From NCBI RefSeq assembly GCF_017744045.1, contig NZ_JAGHRD010000002.1: a DNA stretch of 64,000 nt, one strand, 5' to 3'. A program made the position numbers and the translations under genes. A model generated the notes under the pieces. It did no database searches, had not been told where the DNA came from, and saw only the letters and a program-made list of their open reading frames with translations. Shown here piece by piece: positions 26,028 to 35,108 of this stretch (its first letter is position 1; every line of letters starts with the position of its first letter). The DNA is from Pelagimonas sp017744045 (lineage in GTDB: Bacteria > Pseudomonadota > Alphaproteobacteria > Rhodobacterales > Rhodobacteraceae).

Positions 26028-26834
26028 ATGTCGAATGGTTTGATGGCTGGAAAACGTGGGCTGATCATGGGTCTTGCCAATGACAAATCCATTGCTTGGG
26101 GAATTGCCAAGGCTTGCGCAGATGCAGGCGCGGAACTGGCCTTTTCTTATCAGGGCGAAGCCTTGATGAAACGCGTCGGGCCACTGGCCGAGCAATTGGG
26201 CAGTGACATTGTCCTGCCTTGCGATGTGAATGACGAGGCCTCGATCGACGCCCTGTTCGCCGCGCTTGAGGAAAAATGGGGCAAGCTGGATTTTGTGGTT
26301 CACGCCATCGGCTTTTCTGACAAGGGCGAGTTGCGCGGTCGTTACGTCGACACCACGCGCGGCAACTTCTCTATGACCATGGATATTTCGGTCTACAGCT
26401 TTACCGCCGTTATGCAGCGCGCAGAAAAGCTGATGTCCGAGGGTGGCAGCGCGCTGACACTGACCTATTACGGTGCCGAGCAGGTCATGCCGCATTATAA
26501 CGTCATGGGCGTCGCCAAAGCTGCGCTTGAGGCCTCGGTCAAATACCTGGCCGAAGATCTGGGCAAGGATGGCATCCGCGTCAACGCGATCTCGGCCGGA
26601 CCGATCAAGACACTGGCGGCCTCGGGCATTGGTGACTTCCGCTATATTATGAAGTGGAACGAATACAACTCGCCGCTGCGCCGCAATGTCACCACCGAAG
26701 ATGTGGGCAAATCCGCGCTCTACCTTCTCAGCGATCTGGGCAGCGGTGTGACCGGGGAAAACCTGCATGTTGATGCAGGCTATCACGTGGTTGGCATGAA
26801 GGCCGTTGACGCGCCAGACATCTCCAAAGGCTGA
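26028..26834 (+). CDS. fabI: Enoyl-[acyl-carrier-protein] reductase (NADH)
   Basis: 268 residues from the ATG at 26028 (GGAG eight bases upstream); an in-frame GTG at 26019 lies too near that site. It is a short-chain dehydrogenase-type protein with GLIMGLANDKSIAWGIAKA at the NAD site and the FabI Tyr-x6-Lys catalytic pair in HYNVMGVAKAALE. SAGPIKTLAASGI follows. It performs the last reduction in fatty-acid elongation and is the triclosan target in related bacteria. It shares the A of TGATG with the next gene, so the two are coupled. Confidence 0.96.
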   Translation: MSNGLMAGKRGLIMGLANDKSIAWGIAKACADAGAELAFSYQGEALMKRVGPLAEQLGSDIVLPCDVNDEASIDALFAALEEKWGKLDFVVHAIGFSDKGELRGRYVDTTRGNFSMTMDISVYSFTAVMQRAEKLMSEGGSALTLTYYGAEQVMPHYNVMGVAKAALEASVKYLAEDLGKDGIRVNAISAGPIKTLAASGIGDFRYIMKWNEYNSPLRRNVTTEDVGKSALYLLSDLGSGVTGENLHVDAGYHVVGMKAVDAPDISKG

Positions 26835-27580
26835 TGCGTCGGTTTTTTATTAACCTTGGAATGCTCGCCCTTGTGGCGGGCATTTCTGTTTTGGCTTATC
26901 TGTATCGCGCCCATTTGCCAGCGCGTATCGCCGAGCCGCTTGGGCTGCGGGCGGATATTTCCGACATTCGTGCCAGACAGGTGCCGCTACTGACGCGCGC
27001 CCTCCACCAGCAAGGGCTGACCTTCGGAGCGCCAGTGTTCTTGCGGATTTTCAAAGAAGAGAGTGTCTTGGAACTGTGGGTTGAGAATGACGGCACATTC
27101 AGCCTCTTCAAAACCTACCCAATCTGTCATTTCTCAGGTGATCTTGGCCCCAAACTGCGCGAAGGCGACAAGCAATCGCCAGAGGGCATTTATCATGTCA
27201 CAAAATCGGCCCTGAACCCGAATTCCAGCTTTCACCTGTCGTTCAACCTCGGCTTTCCCAACGCCTATGATCAATCCTTGGGTCGCACAGGCAGTTTCCT
27301 GATGGTGCATGGTAATTGCGTCTCAATCGGGTGCTACGCCATGACAGATCCCTTGATCGAGGAAATCTATGTGCTGGTCGAATTCGCCTTGGAGCACGGC
27401 CAAGACCGTGTGCCAGTTCACGCTTTTCCGTTCCGCCTCACAAAAACCCGTCTCAAAGAAGCGGCGCAATCGCCCTGGCATGGGTTTTGGCAGGATCTGC
27501 GACCGATCTACCAAGCTTTTGAAGCAACCAAGAAAGTGCCCACCGTTTCCGTCAAAGATGAGAAATACCACCTGAACTGA
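26834..27580 (+). CDS. YafK-type L,D-transpeptidase family protein
   Basis: 248 residues with an N-terminal membrane or signal segment (INLGMLALVAGISVLAYLY). The catalytic L,D-transpeptidase (YkuD) motif is SFLMVHGNCVSIGCYAMTD, with His and Cys in the HGxxxSxGC arrangement. The domain start, VFLRIFKEESVLELWVENDG, matches YafK/DpaA proteins, which act on peptidoglycan-lipoprotein links in the periplasm. It follows fabI with overlapping TGATG. Confidence 0.88.
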   Translation: MRRFFINLGMLALVAGISVLAYLYRAHLPARIAEPLGLRADISDIRARQVPLLTRALHQQGLTFGAPVFLRIFKEESVLELWVENDGTFSLFKTYPICHFSGDLGPKLREGDKQSPEGIYHVTKSALNPNSSFHLSFNLGFPNAYDQSLGRTGSFLMVHGNCVSIGCYAMTDPLIEEIYVLVEFALEHGQDRVPVHAFPFRLTKTRLKEAAQSPWHGFWQDLRPIYQAFEATKKVPTVSVKDEKYHLN

Positions 27581-27656
27581 CTTGCCCCTGCGCGCGTTTT
27601 GCGCTGTGCTCGGGCGACCGTCTGGTTTTCGGCGGTGATTGGCACGGGGGCGATCT

Positions 27657-28259
27657 ATGGATTGGACACATTTACTGGCATTTAACCTGACCTTATTGGC
27701 GGCCCTCGCGGCCCCCGGCCCAGCTTTGCTGTTTGCCTTGCGCCAAGCCATCACAGGCGGGTTTTGGGTCGGGCTTGCCACAGGTCTTGGCCTTGCCCTG
27801 ATGGCCGCCACCTGGACGGCCGCTGCCCTATTGGGGCTTGAGGCCGTTTTTGCCCTTTTTCCCTGGGCCTTTCTGTTGATCAAGACACTTGGCGCGGCTT
27901 ACCTGATCTGGGTGGCGTATGGGTTGTGGCGCGACGCCTCGAAACCGCTGAGCGACAGTGCAACACCAGGCCGCAAAGCGTTTTTAGGCGGGCTCTTGGT
28001 CAACCTAGCCAACCCGAAATCGGTGCTGTTCGCCGCCTCGGTCCTGGTCGTGATCTTTCCCGCCGGACTGACCTTCAGCGAAAAGGCCCTTATCGTGACC
28101 AACCACCTCTTGGTCGAGGTTATCGCCTACGGGTCCTTTGCCGCCCTGCTCTCGACCCCACCGGCGCGGGCTGGCTATCTGCGGCTGAAACCGGTATTCG
28201 ACCGCGTGGCCGGAGCGATCCTTGGCTTGCTGGGCCTGAAGCTTTTGGTTGGGAAATAA
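27657..28259 (+). CDS. LysE/RhtB-family amino-acid exporter (first of two)
   Basis: 200 residues from the ATG at 27657 with GGGGG upstream; a TTG at 27639 in frame is less likely. Six hydrophobic segments are expected, with the family start AAPGPALLFALRQAITGGFWVG and the mid-protein FLGGLLVNLANPKSVLFAASV. Exporters of this family expel Lys, Arg, homoserine, threonine or related amino acids. Its stop is followed directly by the start of a second family member. Confidence 0.88.
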   Translation: MDWTHLLAFNLTLLAALAAPGPALLFALRQAITGGFWVGLATGLGLALMAATWTAAALLGLEAVFALFPWAFLLIKTLGAAYLIWVAYGLWRDASKPLSDSATPGRKAFLGGLLVNLANPKSVLFAASVLVVIFPAGLTFSEKALIVTNHLLVEVIAYGSFAALLSTPPARAGYLRLKPVFDRVAGAILGLLGLKLLVGK

Positions 28260-28871
28260 ATGCTGCTTTCCGTCTTTCTCTCTATCGCGCTCATACACCT
28301 CATGGCGGCGATGAGCCCGGGGCCGACCTTTGTGCTTTGCCTGCGCACCGCGGCGAGCGAAGGATTTCCCACCGCGGCCATGCTGTCGATTGGCTATGGA
28401 ATCGGTGCGATGCTTTGGGCCGCCGGGGCGATGGCCGGGCTTGCCGTGCTTTTCGAACTGGTTCCAGCGCTGTTTGTCGGCCTCAAGATCCTCGGCGGGC
28501 TATTCCTGCTTTATGTGGCCTACATGATGTGGAAACACGCCAAATCACCAATGCCGCAACTGGGCGAAGTTGCGCCGCGCAGTAAAATGGCCGCCATGCG
28601 CATGGGGTTTCTGGCCTTTGCCACCAACCCTAAACCTGCGATTTTCTTTGGCGCGGTCTTTGTTGGCCTCTTGCCCACCGATGCCTCGCTCTTGTCGCGG
28701 GTTTTGCTGGTGCTGGTTATTGGGCTTAACGAGACCCTGTGGTATCTGACCGTGGCGCGGGTCTTTTCGCTGCCAAAACCACGCGCGATTTATGCCCGTT
28801 TGAAAACCTGGACAGATCGGGTATTTGGCGCGATGATTGCCGCTTTTGGCGCGAAAATCGCCCTGACCTGA
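28260..28871 (+). CDS. LysE/RhtB-family amino-acid exporter (second of two)
   Basis: 203 residues with MSPGPTFVLCLRTAASEGF at the start and MRMGFLAFATNPKPAIFFGAVF in the middle. It is a separate copy, not a close duplicate of the preceding gene (few identical stretches). It starts on the base after the previous stop. Some LysE-type proteins work as pairs, so a heteromeric exporter is possible but not shown. Confidence 0.88.
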   Translation: MLLSVFLSIALIHLMAAMSPGPTFVLCLRTAASEGFPTAAMLSIGYGIGAMLWAAGAMAGLAVLFELVPALFVGLKILGGLFLLYVAYMMWKHAKSPMPQLGEVAPRSKMAAMRMGFLAFATNPKPAIFFGAVFVGLLPTDASLLSRVLLVLVIGLNETLWYLTVARVFSLPKPRAIYARLKTWTDRVFGAMIAAFGAKIALT

Positions 28872-28917
28872 ACCAAGCAGATCCAATGGATCGCCAAGAC
28901 ACCGCTAGGAGACCAGA

Positions 28918-29427
28918 ATGACCGACCGATTGCCCCATGAAAAAGGATTTCATGTCAGCTGGGATCAGCTGCATCGCGACGCCCGCGCACTGGCGTGGCG
29001 TTTGCAAGGGCAAGGTCCGGGCGAAGATGGGGCGTGGAAGGCAGTGGTCGCCATCACCCGCGGCGGCATGGCCCCAGCGATGATCATCGCGCGCGAGCTC
29101 GACATTCGCATGGTCGATACGATCAGCGTCAAAAGCTACCATCACCAGACGCAATCGGAACCGCAGGTGATCAAATCGCCAAATGCCGATCTGGTTGGCG
29201 ATGGCGAAGGCGTGCTGGTGATCGACGATCTCGTGGATACCGGCAAGACCTTGGAAGTGGTGCGCAAACATATGCCCAAGGCTCATGTCGCCACCGTTTA
29301 CGCCAAACCCATGGGCAAACCGCAGGTGAATTCCTATATCACTGAGGTGAGCCAGGACACCTGGATCTTCTTCCCATGGGATATGGCGCTGCAATATGTC
29401 AAACCCTATACCGGCAAGGATGACTGA
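28918..29427 (+). CDS. gpt: Xanthine-guanine phosphoribosyltransferase
   Basis: 169 residues. The PRPP-binding loop is VLVIDDLVDTGKTLEVV (about 100-116), and an early AITRGGMAPAMIIARELDIR is the Gpt-type diphosphate region. The C-terminal WIFFPWDMALQY is characteristic of XGPRT. It salvages guanine and xanthine to GMP and XMP at the membrane face. It has its own ribosome-binding site (TAGGAG). Confidence 0.94.
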   Translation: MTDRLPHEKGFHVSWDQLHRDARALAWRLQGQGPGEDGAWKAVVAITRGGMAPAMIIARELDIRMVDTISVKSYHHQTQSEPQVIKSPNADLVGDGEGVLVIDDLVDTGKTLEVVRKHMPKAHVATVYAKPMGKPQVNSYITEVSQDTWIFFPWDMALQYVKPYTGKDD

Positions 29428-29517
29428 CGTAGATTAAGCCAATTGCCCTGAAATGAAGACTAGGCGGCGGTGTTTTTTTAGGTTATCTGCAAACTAGGCG
29501 TACCTAGGCATCAAGAG

Positions 29518-29543
29518 AACTGAGCCGGGAATCCGGCACAGTT
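29518..29543. terminator. Hairpin between convergent genes (possible two-way terminator)
   Basis: AACTG-A-GCCGG-GAAT-CCGGC-A-CAGTT forms a nearly perfect stem (11 positions per arm with one A-A mismatch) between gpt and the small YjzC-like gene. It lacks a long T-run. A CTAGGCGTACCTAGG dyad (29494-29508) precedes it. Confidence 0.5.
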
Positions 29544-29562
29544 CGTTAGCTATTGTGAGAGA

Positions 29563-29742
29563 TCAGCGGTTGCTGTCTGGTGTACGCCGAACCGGTTTCC
29601 ACGTGTGGCCCGGCTTGCTGGTAGGCGGCATCGGTTTGTTGTCTGGAACTGTCGTGTAGTTCGGCTTTTCGCCGCCCCTTGGACCAACTTCCTGAAAAAT
29701 TCCCCCATCTCGACCAGTGTTTTCGCCTGGTTTCTTACCCAA
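29563..29742 (-). CDS. Small YjzC-like protein of unknown function
   Basis: 59 residues from a TTG at 29742, chosen because an extended GGGGGTGAT ribosome-binding sequence ends a few bases upstream; a GTG at 29751 lies inside that sequence. The protein reads KKPGENTGRDGGIFQEVGPRG near the start, then PMPPTSKPGHTWKPV. This pattern (KPG...SG.Y..VGPRGG...PP.P..G..W) is that of a widespread family of very small bacterial proteins related to YjzC. They have no signal peptide and no known function. Confidence 0.75.
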   Translation of the reverse strand: MGKKPGENTGRDGGIFQEVGPRGGEKPNYTTVPDNKPMPPTSKPGHTWKPVRRTPDSNR

Positions 29743-29859
29743 TAAAATCACCCCCTTTCGTATTAGCAGTGCTCATAGGTGAGTGCTAACATAAAAACTG
29801 GACCGAATCAAGAACGACTCTACCTATCGTGCAAACCAGTTTTATCAAGGCTAGATATA

Positions 29860-31044
29860 GTGAATTCATCCACCCAGTTGACTTTTGCGCCCCCAATTCC
29901 AGCCGCGCGCAAGTGGCTGGACGGGGTGACGTTTTCGCCTGACCGCCCTCTGATCAATCTCAGCCAGGCAGTGCCGGCTGACCCGCCGCCCTTGGCGTTG
30001 CAACAGGTGATGGCCGAGGCGCTGAAATATCCCGAAACCCATCTTTATGGTCCGGTTCTTGGCCTGCCGTCCTTGCGAGAGACCTTGGCCCAAAGTTGGT
30101 CGGGGTTTTATGGGGCCCCCGTCCACCCAGATCAAATCGCCATCACAGCGGGCTGCAATCAGGCCTTTACCGCAACGATTGCCGCGCTTTGTGGTGCTGG
30201 CGATAAGGTCATCCTGCCGGTGCCTTGGTATTTCAATCACAAAATGTGTTTGGACATGTCTGGTGTCATCGCCAAGCCCATGAACTTGGGCGCGGATTTG
30301 CTGCCGGACCCTGACATCGCCAAGGGTCTGATTTCGCCGCGCACCAAGGCGATCTTGCTGATCTCTCCGAATAACCCGACCGGCGTCGAATACCCGCCCG
30401 CGCTGTTGCACAGCTTTTTTGAGCTGGCGCGAGATCACGGGTTAAAACTGATCATTGACGAAACCTATCGCGATTTTCACAGCGGAACTGACCCGGTTCA
30501 TGATCTGCTGAAACAGGCAGATTGGGATCAAACCCTGATCCAGCTTTACAGTTTCTCCAAAAGCTTTCGCATGACCGGACATCGCACCGGGGCGATCTTT
30601 GCCAATGCGGCTTTCCTGTCTGAGGTCGAGAAATATCTTGACACAACAACCATTTGCGCGCCGACCTTGGGGCAAACCGCCGCCGAATGGGGATTGCGCA
30701 ATTTGACCAATTGGTTGGCTGATCAACGTCAGGACCTAATCGACAGGCGCGCGGCCATCGAAACCCATTTCCCCAAACTCGCCGCCAAAGGCTGGCAGTT
30801 ACGGGGCGTTGGGGCCTATTTCGCCTGGGTCACACATCCTTTTGCCGAAAGCGCAGATACGCTTGCCCCGAAACTGGTGACGGAGGCCGGTGTTTTGCTG
30901 CTGCCCGCCTCCATGTTCATGCCTGAGGGCGACCCAAACGCACCACGCGCCTTCCGCGTCGCCTTTGCCAATGTTGACGCGGTTGGCATAGCAGAATTCA
31001 CAGAACGGCTCGCCAGCCTCGACTGGCCCCTTGCAGGGGCCTGA
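29860..31044 (+). CDS. PLP-dependent class I/II aminotransferase
   Basis: 394 residues from GTG at 29860 (AAGG nine bases upstream); the frame is open to 29779, but the added 27 residues look unlike the family. Fold type I features are LYGPVLGLPSLRETLA, SPNNPTGVEYP, the cofactor-binding DETYRDFH, and the Schiff-base lysine in LYSFSKSFRMTGHRTGA. The exact amino donor is unknown. It stands alone between the small YjzC-like gene (divergent) and the foldase gene. The start is uncertain. Confidence 0.82.
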   Translation: MNSSTQLTFAPPIPAARKWLDGVTFSPDRPLINLSQAVPADPPPLALQQVMAEALKYPETHLYGPVLGLPSLRETLAQSWSGFYGAPVHPDQIAITAGCNQAFTATIAALCGAGDKVILPVPWYFNHKMCLDMSGVIAKPMNLGADLLPDPDIAKGLISPRTKAILLISPNNPTGVEYPPALLHSFFELARDHGLKLIIDETYRDFHSGTDPVHDLLKQADWDQTLIQLYSFSKSFRMTGHRTGAIFANAAFLSEVEKYLDTTTICAPTLGQTAAEWGLRNLTNWLADQRQDLIDRRAAIETHFPKLAAKGWQLRGVGAYFAWVTHPFAESADTLAPKLVTEAGVLLLPASMFMPEGDPNAPRAFRVAFANVDAVGIAEFTERLASLDWPLAGA

Positions 31045-31098
31045 CACGCGTCGTAGACATTGCGACACAAAAAGCACTTCATTCCTGCGGAGAACAAA

Positions 31099-32949
31099 AT
31101 GGCCGAGAAAAGAACAAGCATGGGCAAGATTTTTGTCTACGGTCTCATGGCCTTGCTGTTTGTAGGATTGGGTGGCTTTGGCGCGACCAATTTCTCGGGT
31201 AATGTGCGCAGCATCGGCTCGGTCGGCGAGGCGGAAATTGGCGTTCAGGAATATTTCCGCGCCCTGCGCAACCAGATTTCCGCCGCCGAGGCGCAGGCCG
31301 GTCAACCGATCACCTTTCAGCAGGCGCAGGAACAGGGGCTAACAAGCCAGGTCTTGGCTCAGATGGTGGTGAATGCCGCGCTTGAGGACGAAGCCCGCCG
31401 CCTTGGTATTTCTATCGGTGACGAACGTCTGGCCGAAGAAATCCGCAACACCCAGGCCTTTCACGGCCCCGATGGTCAATTCAGCCGCGAAGCCTATGAC
31501 TACACGCTGGACAATGCCGGCCTGAGCGAAAGCGAGTTCGAGGAAGGGTTGCGCGCTGACAGTGCCAGCACGATTTTGCAGGGCTCGGTTCTGGCTGGTA
31601 TCAAACTGCCGGCAACTTATGTTGACACTTTGGCCGCCTTTGCCGGTGAGCGTCGCGCCTTTACCTGGGCTGAACTTGGTGCCGAGGCACTGACAACCGG
31701 CCTTCCGGTCCCTTCGGAGGAAGAGCTGACCAAATGGTATGACGACAATATCGACCGCTTTACCCGTCCGGAAACCAAACGCATCACCTATGTCTGGCTG
31801 ACCCCTGAGATGATTCTGGATTCCGTTGACGTGGACCAAGACAGCCTGCGCGCCGCTTATGAAGAGCGCGAGGCCGAGTTCAACCTGCCAGAGCGTCGTC
31901 TTGTGGAACGTTTGGTCTTTGGTGACGAAGCAACGGCGCAGACCGCGCTGGATCGCATCACTGCCGGTGAAGCAACCTTCGAGGATCTTGTGGCCGAGCG
32001 TGACCTGACCCTGTCTGACACCGATATGGGCGATGTCACTGTTGGCGATCTCGGCGCTGCCGCTGATGTTGTCTTTGCTGCTGAGGTCGGCGCAGTTGCA
32101 GGCCCGGCGCAATCTGATCTTGGCCCGGCTCTGTTCCGTGTCAACGCCGTGCTGCCCGCGCAATCCACCAGCTTTGAAGAAGCCATTCCGGCCCTGCGCG
32201 ACACGCTGGCATTGGACCGCGCCCGCCGCGTGATCGAAGGTCAGGCACAGGGCTTTGATGATGAGCTTGCCGCCGGTGCCACTTTGGAAGAGCTGGCCGA
32301 GGCATCCGATCTGCAATTGGGCGCAATTGGCTGGACGGGGCGTGATGGCGATGGTGAAATCGCCGCCTATGAAGGCTTCCGCAATCTCGCGGCGACGATT
32401 TCGGGGGACGATTACCCAACCGTCGCTCAGCTGGGAGATGGCGGCATCTTTGCCATGCGCCTTGAAGAGGTGCTGGCCCCTGCCCCGATCCCCTTTGCCG
32501 AGGTGAAATCGCAGGTTGAAACCCAATACGAAGCCAAACAGCGCGTGGATGCTCTGGTCGCAATCGCCAAAGAGAAAGCCAGCCAGTTGGGCGAAGGCAA
32601 AACCTTTGAGGCGGTTGGTTTGACCGCCAACAAGGAAGAGGCTTTGACGCGCAACGCTTTTGGTGCCGAGCTTGCCCCGGGTGTGCTGCAGGCGGTGTTT
32701 GAGCTGGAGCCGGGTGAAACCCGTGTGATCGACGGGCTGGACAGTGCCGTGATCATCCAGTTGGACGAGATCCTGCCAGCTGACAAAGAAGATGAAAGCG
32801 CCCAGATGTTGGTGAACCTGTTTGGCGATCAAGCCAATGCAGATGTCGCTCAGGATCTGTTCCGCGCCCTGTCTGCCGATATTCAACAACGCGCCACCGT
32901 GTCGATTGATCAACAAGCGATCAACGCCGTTCACGCCAATTTCCAATAA
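31099..32949 (+). CDS. PpiD-like periplasmic peptidyl-prolyl isomerase / foldase
   Basis: 616 residues from the ATG at 31099 (CGGAGA site). One N-terminal membrane segment (GKIFVYGLMALLFVGLGGFG) anchors a large periplasmic part. A SurA-N/PpiD-like chaperone region (ISAAEAQAGQPITFQQAQEQ, AQMVVNAALEDEARRLGISI) is followed by a parvulin-like domain around 240-360 that lacks the most typical active-site motif, as in PpiD. It helps outer-membrane and exported proteins fold. It is co-directional with trpE, 14 bases away, an arrangement frequent in Rhodobacteraceae. Confidence 0.88.
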   Translation: MAEKRTSMGKIFVYGLMALLFVGLGGFGATNFSGNVRSIGSVGEAEIGVQEYFRALRNQISAAEAQAGQPITFQQAQEQGLTSQVLAQMVVNAALEDEARRLGISIGDERLAEEIRNTQAFHGPDGQFSREAYDYTLDNAGLSESEFEEGLRADSASTILQGSVLAGIKLPATYVDTLAAFAGERRAFTWAELGAEALTTGLPVPSEEELTKWYDDNIDRFTRPETKRITYVWLTPEMILDSVDVDQDSLRAAYEEREAEFNLPERRLVERLVFGDEATAQTALDRITAGEATFEDLVAERDLTLSDTDMGDVTVGDLGAAADVVFAAEVGAVAGPAQSDLGPALFRVNAVLPAQSTSFEEAIPALRDTLALDRARRVIEGQAQGFDDELAAGATLEELAEASDLQLGAIGWTGRDGDGEIAAYEGFRNLAATISGDDYPTVAQLGDGGIFAMRLEEVLAPAPIPFAEVKSQVETQYEAKQRVDALVAIAKEKASQLGEGKTFEAVGLTANKEEALTRNAFGAELAPGVLQAVFELEPGETRVIDGLDSAVIIQLDEILPADKEDESAQMLVNLFGDQANADVAQDLFRALSADIQQRATVSIDQQAINAVHANFQ

Positions 32950-32963
32950 GGTCCAGACCCGAT

Positions 32964-34478
32964 ATGTCCGCTCTGACCCCGTCTTTTGACGATTTCGCCA
33001 CCGCCTACAAAGCGGGGCAAAATCAGGTCGTCTATACCCGTTTGGCCGCCGATCTGGATACACCGGTTTCGCTGATGCTGAAACTGACCGGTGCCGCCCG
33101 TGACAGCTTTATGCTGGAATCGGTAACCGGAGGAGAGATCCGCGGGCGCTATTCGATTATCGGGATGAAGCCTGACCTGATCTGGCAATGTCACGGGACA
33201 CAGTCGCGGATCAATCGCGCGGCACGCTTTGATCCGGACACGTTCCAAGATCAGGATGGTGACCCGCTCACCAACCTGCGCGCGCTGTTGGCCGAAAGCC
33301 GGATCGACCTGCCCGAAGGGCTTCCACAGGCCTCTGCCGGTCTGTTTGGTTATCTTGGCTATGATATGATCCGGTTGGTGGAGCATCTGCCCAACATCAA
33401 CCCGGACCCGCTAGGCCTGCCGGATGCCTGCATGATGCGCCCGTCGGTTATTGCGGTGCTGGACGGAGCAAAGGGAGAAGTCACCGTGGTTTCCCCGGCT
33501 TGGGTCCAGGACGGAATGTCCGCCCGCGCGGCCTATGCGCAGGCGGCAGAACGTGTGATGGACGCCGTGCGCGATTTGGAACGCGCCCTGCCCCAACAGG
33601 CGCGCGATCTGGGTGATGCGGCGGATCTGGGGGTGCCTCAGTCGAATTTCAGCCATCAAGGCTATTTGGACGCGGTGGAAAAGGCCAAGGATTACATCAA
33701 GGCTGGCGATATCTTTCAGGTTGTTCCGGCCCAGCGTTGGACGCAGGATTTCCCTCTGCCGCCCTTTGCGCTCTATCGCTCTTTGCGGCGCACCAACCCA
33801 TCGCCCTTTATGTTCCATTTCAACTTTGGTGGCTTCCAGGTCATTGGGGCATCCCCGGAAATTCTGGTGCGTGTCTTTGGCAATGAGGTGACCATCCGCC
33901 CCATCGCAGGCACCCGCCCACGCGGCGCGACCCCCGAAGAGGACAAGGCGCTGGAATTGGATCTGCTGGCCGACAAGAAAGAGCTGGCGGAGCATCTGAT
34001 GCTGCTCGATCTTGGCCGCAATGATGTCGGCCGCGTGGCCAAGATCGGCACTGTGCGCCCGACCGAAGAGTTCATAATCGAGCGTTACAGCCATGTGATG
34101 CATATCGTGTCAAACGTAGTGGGTGAGTTGCACGAGGATCAGGACGCGCTGTCCGCCTTCTTTGCCGGAATGCCCGCCGGGACAGTGTCTGGTGCCCCCA
34201 AGGTGCGCGCGATGGAGATCATCGACGAGTTAGAGCCTGAGAAACGTGGCGTATATGGTGGCGGTGTTGGTTATTTCAGTGCTGGAGGCGATATGGATAT
34301 GTGTATCGCGCTGCGCACCGCCATTGTGAAAGATCAAAAGCTATATATTCAGGCCGGTGGCGGCGTTGTCTATGACAGCGATCCCGAGGCGGAGTACCAA
34401 GAGACCGTGCACAAATCCAACGCAATCCGCCGAGCCGCTGCGGATGCGGCGCGCTTTACTGGCAACGGCAATAGCTGA
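32964..34478 (+). CDS. trpE: Anthranilate synthase component I
   Basis: 504 residues. The N-terminal domain carries the Trp-binding region (FMLESVTGGEIRGRYSIIGM). The chorismate-binding catalytic domain holds NPSPFMFHFNFG, IAGTRPRGATPEEDKALELD, LLDLGRNDVGRVAKIGTV, HIVSNVVGELHEDQDALSAF and AGTVSGAPKVRAMEIIDELE. It converts chorismate to anthranilate with a TrpG subunit, which is not in this window. It is followed by a GC hairpin. Confidence 0.97.
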   Translation: MSALTPSFDDFATAYKAGQNQVVYTRLAADLDTPVSLMLKLTGAARDSFMLESVTGGEIRGRYSIIGMKPDLIWQCHGTQSRINRAARFDPDTFQDQDGDPLTNLRALLAESRIDLPEGLPQASAGLFGYLGYDMIRLVEHLPNINPDPLGLPDACMMRPSVIAVLDGAKGEVTVVSPAWVQDGMSARAAYAQAAERVMDAVRDLERALPQQARDLGDAADLGVPQSNFSHQGYLDAVEKAKDYIKAGDIFQVVPAQRWTQDFPLPPFALYRSLRRTNPSPFMFHFNFGGFQVIGASPEILVRVFGNEVTIRPIAGTRPRGATPEEDKALELDLLADKKELAEHLMLLDLGRNDVGRVAKIGTVRPTEEFIIERYSHVMHIVSNVVGELHEDQDALSAFFAGMPAGTVSGAPKVRAMEIIDELEPEKRGVYGGGVGYFSAGGDMDMCIALRTAIVKDQKLYIQAGGGVVYDSDPEAEYQETVHKSNAIRRAAADAARFTGNGNS

Positions 34479-34490
34479 TTTCGGATTCGG

Positions 34491-34525
34491 GCGGGGGCCA
34501 GCCCCCGCACCCCCGGGATATTTTT
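34491..34525 (+). terminator. GC-rich hairpin with ATATTTTT tail after trpE
   Basis: GCGGGGGC-CA-GCCCCCGC (34491-34508) is a perfect 8-bp stem. It is followed by CCCCCGGGATATTTTTAG, then CCCAAAGAAACCAAAG. This composite of a GC stem plus CCCGGGATATTTTT is familiar from intergenic spaces of many Rhodobacteraceae genomes. It probably terminates trpE. Confidence 0.6.
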
Positions 34526-34558
34526 AGCCCAAAGAAACCAAAGCGGCCCCGCCGGTTT

Positions 34559-34969
34559 TCAAACTTGGTTCTGCGCCTCAAGGCGGATGCGTTCGATCAT
34601 CGAGCGCAAGCCGTTGGATCGTTGCGCCGATAGGTGATCGTGCAAGCCGAGGCGGCCAAGCTCTTCGCGGGCTTCGACCGCGGTAACTTCGGAGATAGGC
34701 AAGCCGTCATAAAGCTTATGTAGCAGGGCAATCAGGCCCTGCACGATCATCGCATCACTTTCACCCTGAAAATGGAAAACGCCATCTTTGGGGGTGATAT
34801 GCAGCCAGACCTGACTGGCACAGCCGTCAACCTTTTTCGCCGGAACCTTGAGCGCATCATCAAGCGGCGGCAGAGCCTTGCCCATTTCGATCACCATACG
34901 ATAGCGATCTTCCCAATCGTCAAGGAATTCGAAATCTTCGACCACCTCTTCGAATGCAGCCTGGGCCAT
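34559..34969 (-). CDS. SufE-family sulfur-acceptor protein
   Basis: 136 residues from the ATG at 34969 (GAGG nine bases upstream); the in-frame GTG at 34990 is rejected. The active cysteine lies in KKVDGCASQVWLHI (about residue 50), and the C-terminal LGLHDHLSAQRSNGLRSMIERI is typical of SufE. SufE accepts persulfide sulfur from SufS for iron-sulfur cluster assembly. The suf operon itself is not in the window. Confidence 0.92.
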   Translation of the reverse strand: MAQAAFEEVVEDFEFLDDWEDRYRMVIEMGKALPPLDDALKVPAKKVDGCASQVWLHITPKDGVFHFQGESDAMIVQGLIALLHKLYDGLPISEVTAVEAREELGRLGLHDHLSAQRSNGLRSMIERIRLEAQNQV

Positions 34970-35108
34970 GCCTGTCTTCCTCTTATCCACTCTGCGCTTG
35001 CGCCTTCTGACCTAAGCCCGCTCATGGCAAAGGTCCAGCCCTGCAAGCGCTTTTCAAACCCGACAAATTGCGCTAACCCGGTATCCATGCAGGGTGAGGC
35101 AGATTGAA

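Noticed and set aside
25272..26786. Long minus-strand frame reading through pdxH into the antisense of fabI (504 residues)
   Set aside because: Only the last 201 residues are PdxH. A strong AGGAGG and ATG at 25877 define the real start; the rest is antisense to fabI.
31339..33063. 574-residue minus-strand frame across the PpiD-like gene and trpE start
   Set aside because: It is antisense to two recognised genes and shows no domain of its own.
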